28,928 nt of DNA, from NCBI GenBank assembly GCA_045592105.1, contig JAZNUB010000032.1:1-28928 (forward strand). The letters are read 5' to 3'. Below are positions 8,779 through 16,255 of this stretch, one piece after another (within the stretch, counting starts at the first letter, position 1; each line of letters opens with the position of its first letter). The notes beneath the pieces are model-generated. The model searched no databases, had not been told where the DNA came from, and saw only the letters and a list, made by a program, of their open reading frames with translations. The stretch is from SIG636 sp045592105 (GTDB lineage Bacteria; Bacillota; Clostridia; Oscillospirales; CAG-382). A program made the position numbers and the translations under genes.

Positions 8779-9789
8779 TTACTGCTTTAGCAATTCTGCG
8801 ATATGCAAATTTGCTATATAGATATGTCCCGACAAATTCGGATGCGGGTCGATGGAAAATTTGGGAGGTATTGCGCTTATCGCAACGTTTAACAAGCCAT
8901 CCTTGCTTTTAAAAGGCTCAAAGCAATCAACTATAATGCAGCCTGCTTCTACCGCTTTTTCTTTAATAACGGAATCCAGTTCTCCAACCCATTTGTCGGA
9001 CAAATCGCCAAACACAATTTTTTGTTCTATATAGGGAAGCGATATCTCAACCTCGTGATAAGGGCTGTAAACAAGCATTACCATTATCACCGCATCGGGA
9101 GCGCGCCTTTTTATCTGTGCAAGTACCTTTTCCAAATCCGCCTTAGCCGTTGCTATCCCTGCGCTAAGCTCGGCAGAAAACTGCTCGCTTCGTATTGCTT
9201 TATTAACGCTGTCAAACACAAAATTTATATCAAGCTTATCTTCAGTACTTTCATTTGTGCCGTTCAAATCCCCCAACACCGTAGAAAGCTGTGCCAAGCA
9301 CCTAAAAAATGGCAAAAGTATGTTGTTTGCACCTATGCTTAAGGTTACGATATCTGCCCCGTCAAGCTCCTTTGTGCCATGTTCCATAAGCTTTAGAAGG
9401 TCCGTGGTGGTATCTCCGTCAACGGCGTAGTTATAAAACTCCACCTCGGTACCAACCAGCCTTTGCCGTACAGCCTCACATACAATTGCGGGATAAGCGC
9501 AATTTTTAGGGTCTTTAAGACCAAAGCCTCTGGCAATGGAATCCCCCAATGCAACAAACTTTATTCTTTCTCTTCCTTCATATATTCCGCCGCAAAAAAC
9601 TTCCATATCGCTTCCCTCTCCGCTTATTACGGCAGAAGCATCGCTTCCCTCCGACATCTCAGAAGACAAAGCTTCATCACTGATAAAACTATCGTCGTTA
9701 GACAGCAAGGGGCTTTTTTCGCCTTCACACGCTGTGATCACAAATACGAAAGCAAAAAGCAATGCAAAAATCTTTATTCTCTTGATAAT
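8779..9789 (-). CDS. SGNH/GDSL-hydrolase lipoprotein, probable ATT start
   Basis: Predicted esterase or deacetylase held on the outer face of the membrane. Using the start chosen here (336 aa), a lipoprotein signal M-I-K-R-I-K then a hydrophobic core ends in ITAC (Cys21). A Ser/Glu/Asp-rich linker follows. The catalytic domain has block I ALGDS (Ser84), block III SIGANN (Asn155) and block V DPHPN near the C-terminus (Asp314, His316). The only standard start in frame is TTG at 9762, which would remove all positive charge from the signal and has no ribosome site. ATT at 9787-9789 sits 7 bases after AAAGG and restores the full signal; no ATG or GTG exists between it and the upstream stop. It follows the acyl-CoA synthetase gene by 13 bases. 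Substrate is unknown; peptidoglycan or glycan O-acyl groups fit the GH3 neighbour. Confidence 0.82.
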   Translation of the reverse strand: MIKRIKIFALLFAFVFVITACEGEKSPLLSNDDSFISDEALSSEMSEGSDASAVISGEGSDMEVFCGGIYEGRERIKFVALGDSIARGFGLKDPKNCAYPAIVCEAVRQRLVGTEVEFYNYAVDGDTTTDLLKLMEHGTKELDGADIVTLSIGANNILLPFFRCLAQLSTVLGDLNGTNESTEDKLDINFVFDSVNKAIRSEQFSAELSAGIATAKADLEKVLAQIKRRAPDAVIMVMLVYSPYHEVEISLPYIEQKIVFGDLSDKWVGELDSVIKEKAVEAGCIIVDCFEPFKSKDGLLNVAISAIPPKFSIDPHPNLSGHIYIANLHIAELLKQ

Positions 9790-9802
9790 ACCGCCGCCTT
9801 TA

Positions 9803-11500
9803 TTATTTGTTATAATTACGTTTTATCTTCTTGGTTGTTGTTTTCTCAAACTCTTCTTTTCGGAAAACAATTTGCTTAATAACTTTATACGCAGGTTGGT
9901 TTTTGTTGTATTCTGATACTGCGTTTTTTATTACAGCCTCTACATCCTTAATACCATCCGCGTTCGCCTTTTCAATGTTAGGGAATATTTCTGCACCAAG
10001 CGCCTTATTATCCTCACCTGCTATGTTTGCTGAATACACAACAACCTCAGATATGTAAGGTATATCCAAAAGGGCGTTTTCTATTTCCTCGGGATATATA
10101 TTTTTGCCGTTTTTTAATACTATAAGGTTTTTCTTTCTGCCCGTTATATATACAAACCCATTTTCATCAAGCTTGCCGATATCTCCCGTGTGGAAAAAAC
10201 CGTCTACTATAACCTCATCCGTAGCGGCTTGATTCTTATAGTAGCCAAGCATTACATTTCTACCTTTAACTATTATCTCGCCCTCTCCGTTCTCGTTAGG
10301 CTCAAAAATCTTTACCTCGGTATCCTTAAGCGGCAAGCCCACAGCTTCAAAATTATGATATTCGGGTCTGTTTATCGAAATCAGCGGTCCGCACTCCGTT
10401 ATGCCGTAACCATTTATCATTACAATACCAATGCTTTCGAAAAACTCTGTCAAATGCGGCTTCAAGGGTGCACCACCGCATATCAGTATCAAAAGCTCGC
10501 CGCCAAAGTTATCGTGTATATCCTTAAACAGCTTTCTTCTAACGTCTATACCAACCTTAAGCAACGCGTTGCTAAGCTTTATTCCCGTTTTAACCTTGTT
10601 GGTTAAGCCTTTTTCCTCTATCGTTGCCCATATCCTACGATAAAATGTTTCTGCATAAAGCGGTACTATCTGCATTTCCGTTGGCTTATATTTCTTAAGG
10701 TTTGGCAAAACCGTTCTTAAGCTTTCGTTAATGCATATAGTCATACCCCTATGAAGCATCGTAAGCAAGCCGCAGGTAGCCTCGTAGCAATGATTGTATG
10801 GAAGCACCGACAAACATCGCTCTGTTATCCTCATCAGCTCCTGGCTTTTAACAACGTTAAAACACAAGGTATCCTGTGATAGCATAACGCCCTTACTTTT
10901 ACCCGTTGTACCGGAAGTATATATCAGCTGTTTCAGCCCAAACATATCGGGTACTACATCCAAAAACCTTGTATCCCCTTCCTCAAGCAGCCTTGCTCCA
11001 CCCTCAAGCAAATCTGAAAGCGCATAGGTATTTCTTGCTTCGGCATTCATACCGTCCATAAGAATAAACGTTTTTACAGAAGACACGTTTTCTTTAATAT
11101 ATTCAAGCTTTTTTGCCTGAGAAGCGGAATAAAAAACAACCTCGCAATCAGAATGGTTTAATATATTAGCAATATCCTCTACAGGAAGCTCTTTGTCCAC
11201 AGGTGTTACAACGCACTCTGAAATAAGAGTGGTAACATAGGAAAGAACCCAAAAGTATGAGTTGTCTCCAATGATAGCAATATGGCTTTTGCCAACATTA
11301 AGGCTATATAAAGCAGTTCCTAACGCATCCACCTGTTTTTTAAAATCGGTGTATGTTAAAGCCTTGTCCTCGCCGTTGTAGCGATAGCAGAAGGCATTTT
11401 TCTCCGGATACAGCTTTGCAGAGGAATCAACAAGCATTCGTATACTTTCACAAGGCCGTACCTCATAATAAGGATAATTCTTTTTTCTGTTTTTATACAT
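9803..11500 (-). CDS. AMP-forming acyl-CoA synthetase / fatty acid ligase
   Basis: Activates a carboxylic acid, probably a medium- or long-chain fatty acid, to acyl-AMP and then acyl-CoA. The 565-aa protein carries the ANL-family core motifs in order: YTSGTTGKSKG (194-204, phosphate loop), NGYGITECGPL (adenine binding), FHTGDIGKLDENGFVYITGR (Asp that binds ribose, and hinge), and a C-terminal TTTKKIKR segment with the likely adenylation lysine. It lacks a signal peptide and is cytosolic. It is the first gene of the unit leading to the SGNH lipoprotein and GH3 enzyme. Whether it feeds membrane lipid synthesis or salvages acids released by the SGNH enzyme is not decided by sequence. Confidence 0.9.
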   Translation of the reverse strand: MYKNRKKNYPYYEVRPCESIRMLVDSSAKLYPEKNAFCYRYNGEDKALTYTDFKKQVDALGTALYSLNVGKSHIAIIGDNSYFWVLSYVTTLISECVVTPVDKELPVEDIANILNHSDCEVVFYSASQAKKLEYIKENVSSVKTFILMDGMNAEARNTYALSDLLEGGARLLEEGDTRFLDVVPDMFGLKQLIYTSGTTGKSKGVMLSQDTLCFNVVKSQELMRITERCLSVLPYNHCYEATCGLLTMLHRGMTICINESLRTVLPNLKKYKPTEMQIVPLYAETFYRRIWATIEEKGLTNKVKTGIKLSNALLKVGIDVRRKLFKDIHDNFGGELLILICGGAPLKPHLTEFFESIGIVMINGYGITECGPLISINRPEYHNFEAVGLPLKDTEVKIFEPNENGEGEIIVKGRNVMLGYYKNQAATDEVIVDGFFHTGDIGKLDENGFVYITGRKKNLIVLKNGKNIYPEEIENALLDIPYISEVVVYSANIAGEDNKALGAEIFPNIEKANADGIKDVEAVIKNAVSEYNKNQPAYKVIKQIVFRKEEFEKTTTKKIKRNYNK

Positions 11501-11545
11501 ATAGCACCTCGTATTTGTAAACTAAACTTACTATATATATAACAC

Positions 11546-11576
11546 ATATTAACAATAATTTCAATCGTTTTGTCAA
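11546..11576 (-). promoter_or_regulatory. Promoter of the acyl-CoA synthetase operon
   Basis: On the minus strand a perfect TTGACA (11571-11576) is followed after 19 bases by TAATAT (11546-11551). The spacing is long, so the -10 call is tentative; other AT-rich hexamers lie close by. The -35 lies on top of that of the divergent promoter. Confidence 0.45.
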
Positions 11577-11598
11577 AAACAGTTTATCTGCATACATT
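11570..11598 (+). promoter_or_regulatory. Promoter of the 11623-12324 gene
   Basis: TTGTCA (11570-11575), 17 bases, then TACATT (11593-11598). It would start transcription near 11605, leaving a leader of only about 18 bases before ATG. Its -35 overlaps that of the divergent acyl-CoA synthetase promoter almost base for base. Confidence 0.5.
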
Positions 11599-11622
11599 GT
11601 TATTGACTATTAAACTGGAGGG

Positions 11623-12324
11623 ATGGCGGCAAAGCGCCGTCTATTTACGAAAATGAAGCTTCCTATTATTTTTCCGGACAGCCTATCCGCAGACAGCGTT
11701 GCCATAAACAACGATAGAATACTTGCCGCAAACGGTTTTAGATGTAAAATTTACAATATAAGCAGTAAATGCTGTATAACAACTGCAAGACCTTATTTTT
11801 TTATCTCCTCTTGCTTTTGCAACGGCGGTTTGCTTGCGCTTTCAGAACGGTGCGGTAACAGAATATACGTGCTTAACTGCGAGCTTGAGGAAACAGCCGC
11901 TATTACCCCCAACGTATTTGCAGGCCCACTATTAAGCGCGTTTTTGTATCCCGATAGAACAGGCATTCTTCTAACGTACCGAAACACGGCCGTAAAAATC
12001 GGCACAGACGGAAGAGTTCTTGAGGTTGTTGGTACTGCCAATAACGAAGGCACAGATTTTTTAAGCAGCTTTCCGCTTTGTAACGGCTATCTTTTAGCGT
12101 ATACCGAAAACGACCAAACGATAATAAAGCTGTTATCTTGTAACGAAAGCAGCTTTATTTTACCGCACTGTGTTAGGTTTAAATGCTTTACAAGCGATTG
12201 CAACGGAACGGTTTATGCTCTGATCGGAAAAGGCTATCCATATACCTACCTTACTCCGATATACGAAAACTGTGAGCTTATTCCTTTTTCCGAAAACAAC
12301 GAAGTTTTTTGCCAAGGATTTTAA
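11623..12324 (+). CDS. Cysteine-rich protein of unknown function
   Basis: I do not recognise this 233-aa protein. It contains 14 Cys (6%), spread through the chain, including KCC near 50 and SSCFC near 66. There is no signal peptide or membrane helix after the basic N-terminus, so it is probably cytosolic with reduced cysteines. Repeated short beta-strand units with NG or DG turns (CNGGLLALSE, GTDGRVLEVV, CNGYLLAYTE, CNGTVYALIG) look like blades of a small beta-propeller. The start is uncertain: GGAGGG touches the ATG at 11623, which is much closer than normal, but an in-frame stop at 11611 rules out a longer form and the next ATG (11653) has no ribosome site. It stands alone between two promoters. 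Confidence 0.65.
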   Translation: MAAKRRLFTKMKLPIIFPDSLSADSVAINNDRILAANGFRCKIYNISSKCCITTARPYFFISSCFCNGGLLALSERCGNRIYVLNCELEETAAITPNVFAGPLLSAFLYPDRTGILLTYRNTAVKIGTDGRVLEVVGTANNEGTDFLSSFPLCNGYLLAYTENDQTIIKLLSCNESSFILPHCVRFKCFTSDCNGTVYALIGKGYPYTYLTPIYENCELIPFSENNEVFCQGF

Positions 12325-12342
12325 GTTTTTGGTTCGTTTCTC

Positions 12343-12371
12343 TTGAAATAAAAACGCTTGTGTGCTATTGT
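12343..12371 (+). promoter_or_regulatory. Promoter of the nnr-alr operon
   Basis: TTGAAA (12343-12348), 17 bases, TATTGT (12366-12371). It lies 30 bases before the first gene of the group ending in alr. Confidence 0.55.
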
Positions 12372-12400
12372 AGGGGTATCAAAATATCTGAGGTGTTAAT

Positions 12401-12940
12401 ATGTACGGTGACGGTAGCTCTCCAAACTTTGTTGAACATTCGGTTGTTCAAGCGCCAACAAAAAAGACGCGGCTTTTAAAAGCGGCTATTATCGCTGCTG
12501 CCGCAGTTGTGTTTTTCTTGCTGACTTATTTGATAATTACATTTGCCCGTGCAACTATTATAGTGTTGCCGATGGCTATGGTTATAATTGTATACATAGC
12601 TTTTATATTTTGGAAATATACAAACGTGGAATACGACTATACCATTGCAGGTGGCGAGCTTAAAATGTGCGTGGTATACGGCGGCAGAAAAAGGACTACT
12701 CTTTTTGAAACTCGTATCTCCGCCGCTGATGCAATCGTTGCATACAACGGTGCTGTTCCCGCAGAGGCTGTGGGTGCTGAAAAAAAGTACAAATGCGTTT
12801 CTTCTATGAACGCATCGGATATAGTTTGTATGGTATTTACAAACGAAGACGGGCAAAAATGTGCGGTATATTTTGAAGTGCTTAAGAAAACAAAAGGTAT
12901 TCTAAAGTTTTACAACTCCGCCGCATACAAAATAGTGTAA
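12401..12940 (+). CDS. Small membrane protein of unknown function, DUF6106-like
   Basis: 179 aa. A soluble N-terminus of about 25 residues is followed by two hydrophobic helices (about 28-50 and 52-69) and a cytosolic C-terminal domain of about 110 residues rich in beta strands (EYDYTIAGGELKM, KRTTLFETRI, KKYKCVSS, KCAVYFEV, KGILKFYN). The layout of two helices followed by a PH-like beta domain resembles the clostridial DUF6106 family; that assignment is from memory of the pattern and is tentative. GAGGTG precedes ATG. Its stop is one base from the ATG of the NAD(P)HX repair gene, so it is the first gene of that operon. Confidence 0.75.
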   Translation: MYGDGSSPNFVEHSVVQAPTKKTRLLKAAIIAAAAVVFFLLTYLIITFARATIIVLPMAMVIIVYIAFIFWKYTNVEYDYTIAGGELKMCVVYGGRKRTTLFETRISAADAIVAYNGAVPAEAVGAEKKYKCVSSMNASDIVCMVFTNEDGQKCAVYFEVLKKTKGILKFYNSAAYKIV

Positions 12941-12941
12941 T

Positions 12942-14399
12942 ATGACGGTTAACAGCATTTATCTTTCACAGCAAATAAAAGCAATGGACGAAGGCTGTGG
13001 TATTGATAGTGACGTATTGATGCAAAACGCGGCGAAGGCGATACTAATGCGTTTAGATTATGTAAACCGTTCCTGTGGGAAAATCTGCATCGTATGCGGC
13101 AAAGGCAACAACGGTGGGGATGGATACGCGCTGGGCTGTTTGTTACTTAAAAGAGGCGTTTCCGTTACTGTTATTGCCGTATCGGAGCCAACCTCTGCGC
13201 TTGCGAAAAAATACTGCAATGAGTATATTTCAAAAGGCGGTAGCCTTGAAGCCAAGTTTGATTGTATTTCTAATGCCGACACGGTTATTGATTGCATTTT
13301 CGGCTTCTCATTTAAAGGCACGCTTGAGGGGAAATATGCAGAGGCGGTAAAGCTGATAAATGAAAGCAAAGCTTTTGTTGTTGCGGTTGACCTGCCCAGC
13401 GGGATATTAGCTGATAGCGATGAAATGCCTAATTTATGCGTAAACGCCGATATGACCTGCACCTTTACTGCCTTTAAGATAGCACTTGTAAGCTATCCGT
13501 CGAAGCAGGTATGCGGCGAGGTTTTTGTTGAAGATATAGGTATAGGCGCCGAAACCATAAGCAAGTACACCCCTTACGCTTCTCTTACAAGCAGAGAGCT
13601 TATTAAGCTTTTGCCGCCACGAAACGCAAACGCGCACAAAGGCACGTTTGGCACATTAGCCGCAATATGCGGTAGCGAAAATATGTGCGGTGCCGCGGCA
13701 TTATCGTGCTTGGCGGCTTTAAAAAGCGGTGTTGGGCTTGTACGCCTATATACGGACAAGCTATGTGCGCTGGCAACCAGAGGGAAGCTGTACGAAGCTA
13801 TCGTTTCCGACAAAACCGAGGATCTTCTGCCAAACCAAATACGTGCTACTGCACTTCTTTTGGGCTGTGGTTGCGGGCGCGTGCACGACCAACGGATCAA
13901 AGAGCTTTTGCTTAGCACAAAGCTACCTACGGTTCTTGATGCAGACGGAATAAATTGCATAGCAGGCAACATAGAATTATATAGGTCTATTACAGCTTCG
14001 TTAGTTATTACGCCGCATCCCGCAGAAATGGGCAGGCTTGCAGGGGTTAGCACTGAAGAAATAAACGCAAGCAGAGTGAAAAGCGCGCAGGACTTTGCGA
14101 AAGAATACGGCTTTGTAACCGTATTAAAAGGTGCCGCAACGGTTATTGCCGCACCGAACGGAAGGCTTTGTATAAACACCACGGGCAACACAGGGCTTGC
14201 CAAGGGCGGAAGCGGCGATGTGCTTGCCGGTCTTATAGCTTCCCTGCTTGCACAAGGGCTTCCCTGCTACGAGGCGGCTTGCCTTGGCGTGTATCTACAT
14301 GGTGCCGCGGCAGATGCCTTGGCAAAAGAAAAAGGCGTTTATTCTATGCTGCCATCAGAACTACCGGAGATAATTGGCCGAATAATGTATTTCGGGTGA
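12942..14399 (+). CDS. nnr: Bifunctional NAD(P)H-hydrate epimerase / ADP-dependent dehydratase
   Basis: Repairs hydrated NADH and NADPH (NADHX, NADPHX), which form by damage. The 485-aa protein has both expected domains. The N-terminal YjeF-N epimerase (about 1-210) shows NAAKAI and GKGNNGGDGYALG. The C-terminal ribokinase-like dehydratase (about 220-485) shows NAHKGTFGTLA, LDADGIN, TPHPAEMGRL, VLKGAATVI and the nucleotide-binding NTGLAKGGSGDVLAG. Cytosolic. There is no ribosome site before ATG, which lies one base after the previous stop, so translation probably depends on re-initiation. The order nnr, lipoprotein, alr matches a common Firmicutes arrangement. Confidence 0.93.
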   Translation: MTVNSIYLSQQIKAMDEGCGIDSDVLMQNAAKAILMRLDYVNRSCGKICIVCGKGNNGGDGYALGCLLLKRGVSVTVIAVSEPTSALAKKYCNEYISKGGSLEAKFDCISNADTVIDCIFGFSFKGTLEGKYAEAVKLINESKAFVVAVDLPSGILADSDEMPNLCVNADMTCTFTAFKIALVSYPSKQVCGEVFVEDIGIGAETISKYTPYASLTSRELIKLLPPRNANAHKGTFGTLAAICGSENMCGAAALSCLAALKSGVGLVRLYTDKLCALATRGKLYEAIVSDKTEDLLPNQIRATALLLGCGCGRVHDQRIKELLLSTKLPTVLDADGINCIAGNIELYRSITASLVITPHPAEMGRLAGVSTEEINASRVKSAQDFAKEYGFVTVLKGAATVIAAPNGRLCINTTGNTGLAKGGSGDVLAGLIASLLAQGLPCYEAACLGVYLHGAAADALAKEKGVYSMLPSELPEIIGRIMYFG

Positions 14400-14404
14400 T
14401 ATAA

Positions 14405-14869
14405 TTGAAGCGTTTATTGTTGCTTGTTTTGCCGTTTGTTCTCTTGATATCTGCTTGCACAACGGCTGATACGGGTTTTGAGATACCGCAAAAGGGGCGA
14501 TATGCCGTAACGGAGGAATTAAGCGGCATAGAGTTTAAAGCCGTTTTGGAAGGCGTTTACGCTGAATACAGCTTTACTAAGCCGCTATCTATAACAGGGC
14601 TTACGGCAGTTACGGCAGACGGTGTTGGGTACACGCTTTCCTACGGTGGTATTAAAACGCAATTAGGCGGTGCTTCTGTGGATATTGCCGCTGATTTTTC
14701 CGCCGCGCTTGAGCTGCTTCGCTCCTTGGGAGAGCACAAAAACGGCGTTATTCACGCACAGGCGGACGCTTTATACGCTGAAGCAACGATAAACGAAAAT
14801 AATATAAGTAAAATTAGCTTTTATAACGGGAAGCAAAAAAGGATATACAAAATAATAACGGAGGCTTAA
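14405..14869 (+). CDS. Small lipoprotein of unknown function between nnr and alr
   Basis: 154 aa with a clear lipoprotein signal: MKR, a Leu-rich core, then ISAC (Cys18). The mature part is a compact beta-rich domain of about 135 residues (FEIPQKGRYAVTEE, GIEFKAVLEG, AEYSFTKPLSITGL, VGYTLSYGGIKTQLGG, YAEATINENNISKISFYN) with no motif I can name. The start is TTG, with GGGTGA overlapping the nnr stop as ribosome site. In Bacillus a LolA-like lipoprotein gene (ydcC) sits at the same place before alr; this protein is shorter and any kinship is only positional. Alr starts 3 bases after it. Confidence 0.82.
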   Translation: MKRLLLLVLPFVLLISACTTADTGFEIPQKGRYAVTEELSGIEFKAVLEGVYAEYSFTKPLSITGLTAVTADGVGYTLSYGGIKTQLGGASVDIAADFSAALELLRSLGEHKNGVIHAQADALYAEATINENNISKISFYNGKQKRIYKIITEA

Positions 14870-14872
14870 AAT

Positions 14873-15973
14873 ATGATGGTAAACCGTGCAGAGGCGAGGA
14901 TTGATCTTAACGCTATACGATCCAACGCTGTCGGCATAATATCAAGGCTTAATAAAAATTGCAGGATGATGGCAGTTGTTAAAGCGAACGCATACGGTCA
15001 CGGTGCGGTTAAGGTTGCAACCGCACTTTCAGAGCTTGGAGTAACCGATTTTGCGGTTGCAACGGCAGATGAGGCTGTTGAGCTTAGAAAAAGCGGCATA
15101 AGCGGCAACATTTTAATACTTGGCAAAACGCCTGTTTTTGAAAGAGATAAGTTAGTTCAATACGACATACAGCAAGCGTGTGACAGCGTTGAGTACGCAA
15201 AAAGCATTGTTAAAGACGGAAAGCCCACCATACACATAAAGGTTGATACGGGTATGAGCAGGCTTGGCTTTTATTGCCACAATGCAGAAGATGCGGAAAA
15301 ATGCGCGGATAGCATTTTGCCGATATACGATATTGAAGGCATTAAGGTTAACGGAATATTTACGCACTTTGCAGATGCAGACGGCGAAACTGACAGCTTT
15401 ACAAAACAGCAGTTCAGCGCGTTTTTAGCTGTAACCGAAGCCCTTACGGCAAAAGGAAAAAGCGTTGGAACAAGGCATTGCTGTAATAGTGCCGCAACGC
15501 TTAGATACCCCGAAATGCAGCTTGATATGGTGCGCCAAGGCATAGGGCTTTACGGGCTTGAGCGCAGTGCCACGGATTTCCCTTTTAAGCCTGCAATGCA
15601 CGTTTACGCACGCATAGCAACGATAGGCGAATTATCAGAGGGGGACACCGTTAGCTACGGGAGAACGTATAAAGCAAGCGGCAAGGTTAGGCGCGCTGTT
15701 GTATCCTTTGGATACGCTGATGGGATGCCCAGGCTTTTATCAAATCGTTACGGCGTTGTTGTAAACGGCGTTAAGGCACCCATTTTGGGCAGAGTTTGCA
15801 TGGATATGTTTATGATAGACGTTAGCGATATTGATTGCCGCGAGGGTGACGAGGTGCAAATCTTTGGAGCCGGTGGCGAGGTTAGCGAGATGGCGGATAT
15901 TATCGGCACCATAAACTACGAGATAGTGTGCGGTATCTCCGCACGTGTTCCGAGGCTGTACCTAAACGATTAA
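14873..15973 (+). CDS. alr: Alanine racemase
   Basis: Converts L-alanine to D-alanine for peptidoglycan; PLP-dependent and cytosolic. The 366-aa length is usual. The PLP lysine is K37 in AVVKANAYGHGA, and the second catalytic residue Tyr262 lies in VSYGRTY. Other family blocks are present: KVDTGMSRLGF near 123, GIFTHFADAD near 161, DMVRQGIGLYG near 218, and GRVCMDMFMIDV near the C-terminus. GGAGG lies 8 bases before the first of two adjacent ATG codons. It is the last gene of the operon that begins at 12401. Confidence 0.96.
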   Translation: MMVNRAEARIDLNAIRSNAVGIISRLNKNCRMMAVVKANAYGHGAVKVATALSELGVTDFAVATADEAVELRKSGISGNILILGKTPVFERDKLVQYDIQQACDSVEYAKSIVKDGKPTIHIKVDTGMSRLGFYCHNAEDAEKCADSILPIYDIEGIKVNGIFTHFADADGETDSFTKQQFSAFLAVTEALTAKGKSVGTRHCCNSAATLRYPEMQLDMVRQGIGLYGLERSATDFPFKPAMHVYARIATIGELSEGDTVSYGRTYKASGKVRRAVVSFGYADGMPRLLSNRYGVVVNGVKAPILGRVCMDMFMIDVSDIDCREGDEVQIFGAGGEVSEMADIIGTINYEIVCGISARVPRLYLND

Positions 15974-16049
15974 ATATTGTTTTTATCTTAAGTTTCATTT
16001 AAGCATCATAAGGTATTGTATAGCCAAGGAATCAAACTTTATTGCTTTT

Positions 16050-16079
16050 TTGCAATGTTGATTGTTTTCGTATTATAAT
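16050..16079 (+). promoter_or_regulatory. Orphan plus-strand promoter-like site
   Basis: TTGCAA (16050-16055), 18 bases, TATAAT (16074-16079). The next plus-strand gene is over 4 kb away, and a strong hairpin begins only 15 bases beyond the -10. It may be chance, or it may drive a very short RNA. Confidence 0.35.
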
Positions 16080-16094
16080 TCTCCTCAAATTTCG

Positions 16095-16128
16095 GCAAAA
16101 GGTGCAGGCATAAGCCTGCACCTTTTGC
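16095..16128. terminator. Long perfect hairpin downstream of alr
   Basis: A 15-bp perfect stem (GCAAAAGGTGCAGGC and complement) with a 4-base loop ATAA. The stem itself ends in CCTTTTGC, so the T-tract is short. It can end transcription from either side, most naturally that of the alr operon 120 bases upstream. Confidence 0.7.
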
Positions 16129-16182
16129 TGTATTGCTGACAAAGACACACAATACTAAAAAAACATCTATTATAAACACGAT

Positions 16183-16217
16183 AAAACTCCGACAGATTTC
16201 AAGTCTGCCGGAGTTTT
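16183..16217 (-). terminator. Terminator of the GT8/PlsC operon
   Basis: AAAACTCCG-ACAGA and TCTGC-CGGAGTTTT form a stem of about 14 bp around a 7-base loop. The single A-C mismatch on the plus strand becomes a G-T wobble on the minus strand, so the hairpin fits minus-strand termination, 39 bases past the methyltransferase stop. The T-tract lies within the stem end. Confidence 0.7.
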
Positions 16218-16255
16218 ACTGTTCGATAAATTGGGATTTGGCATATTCAATAGCC

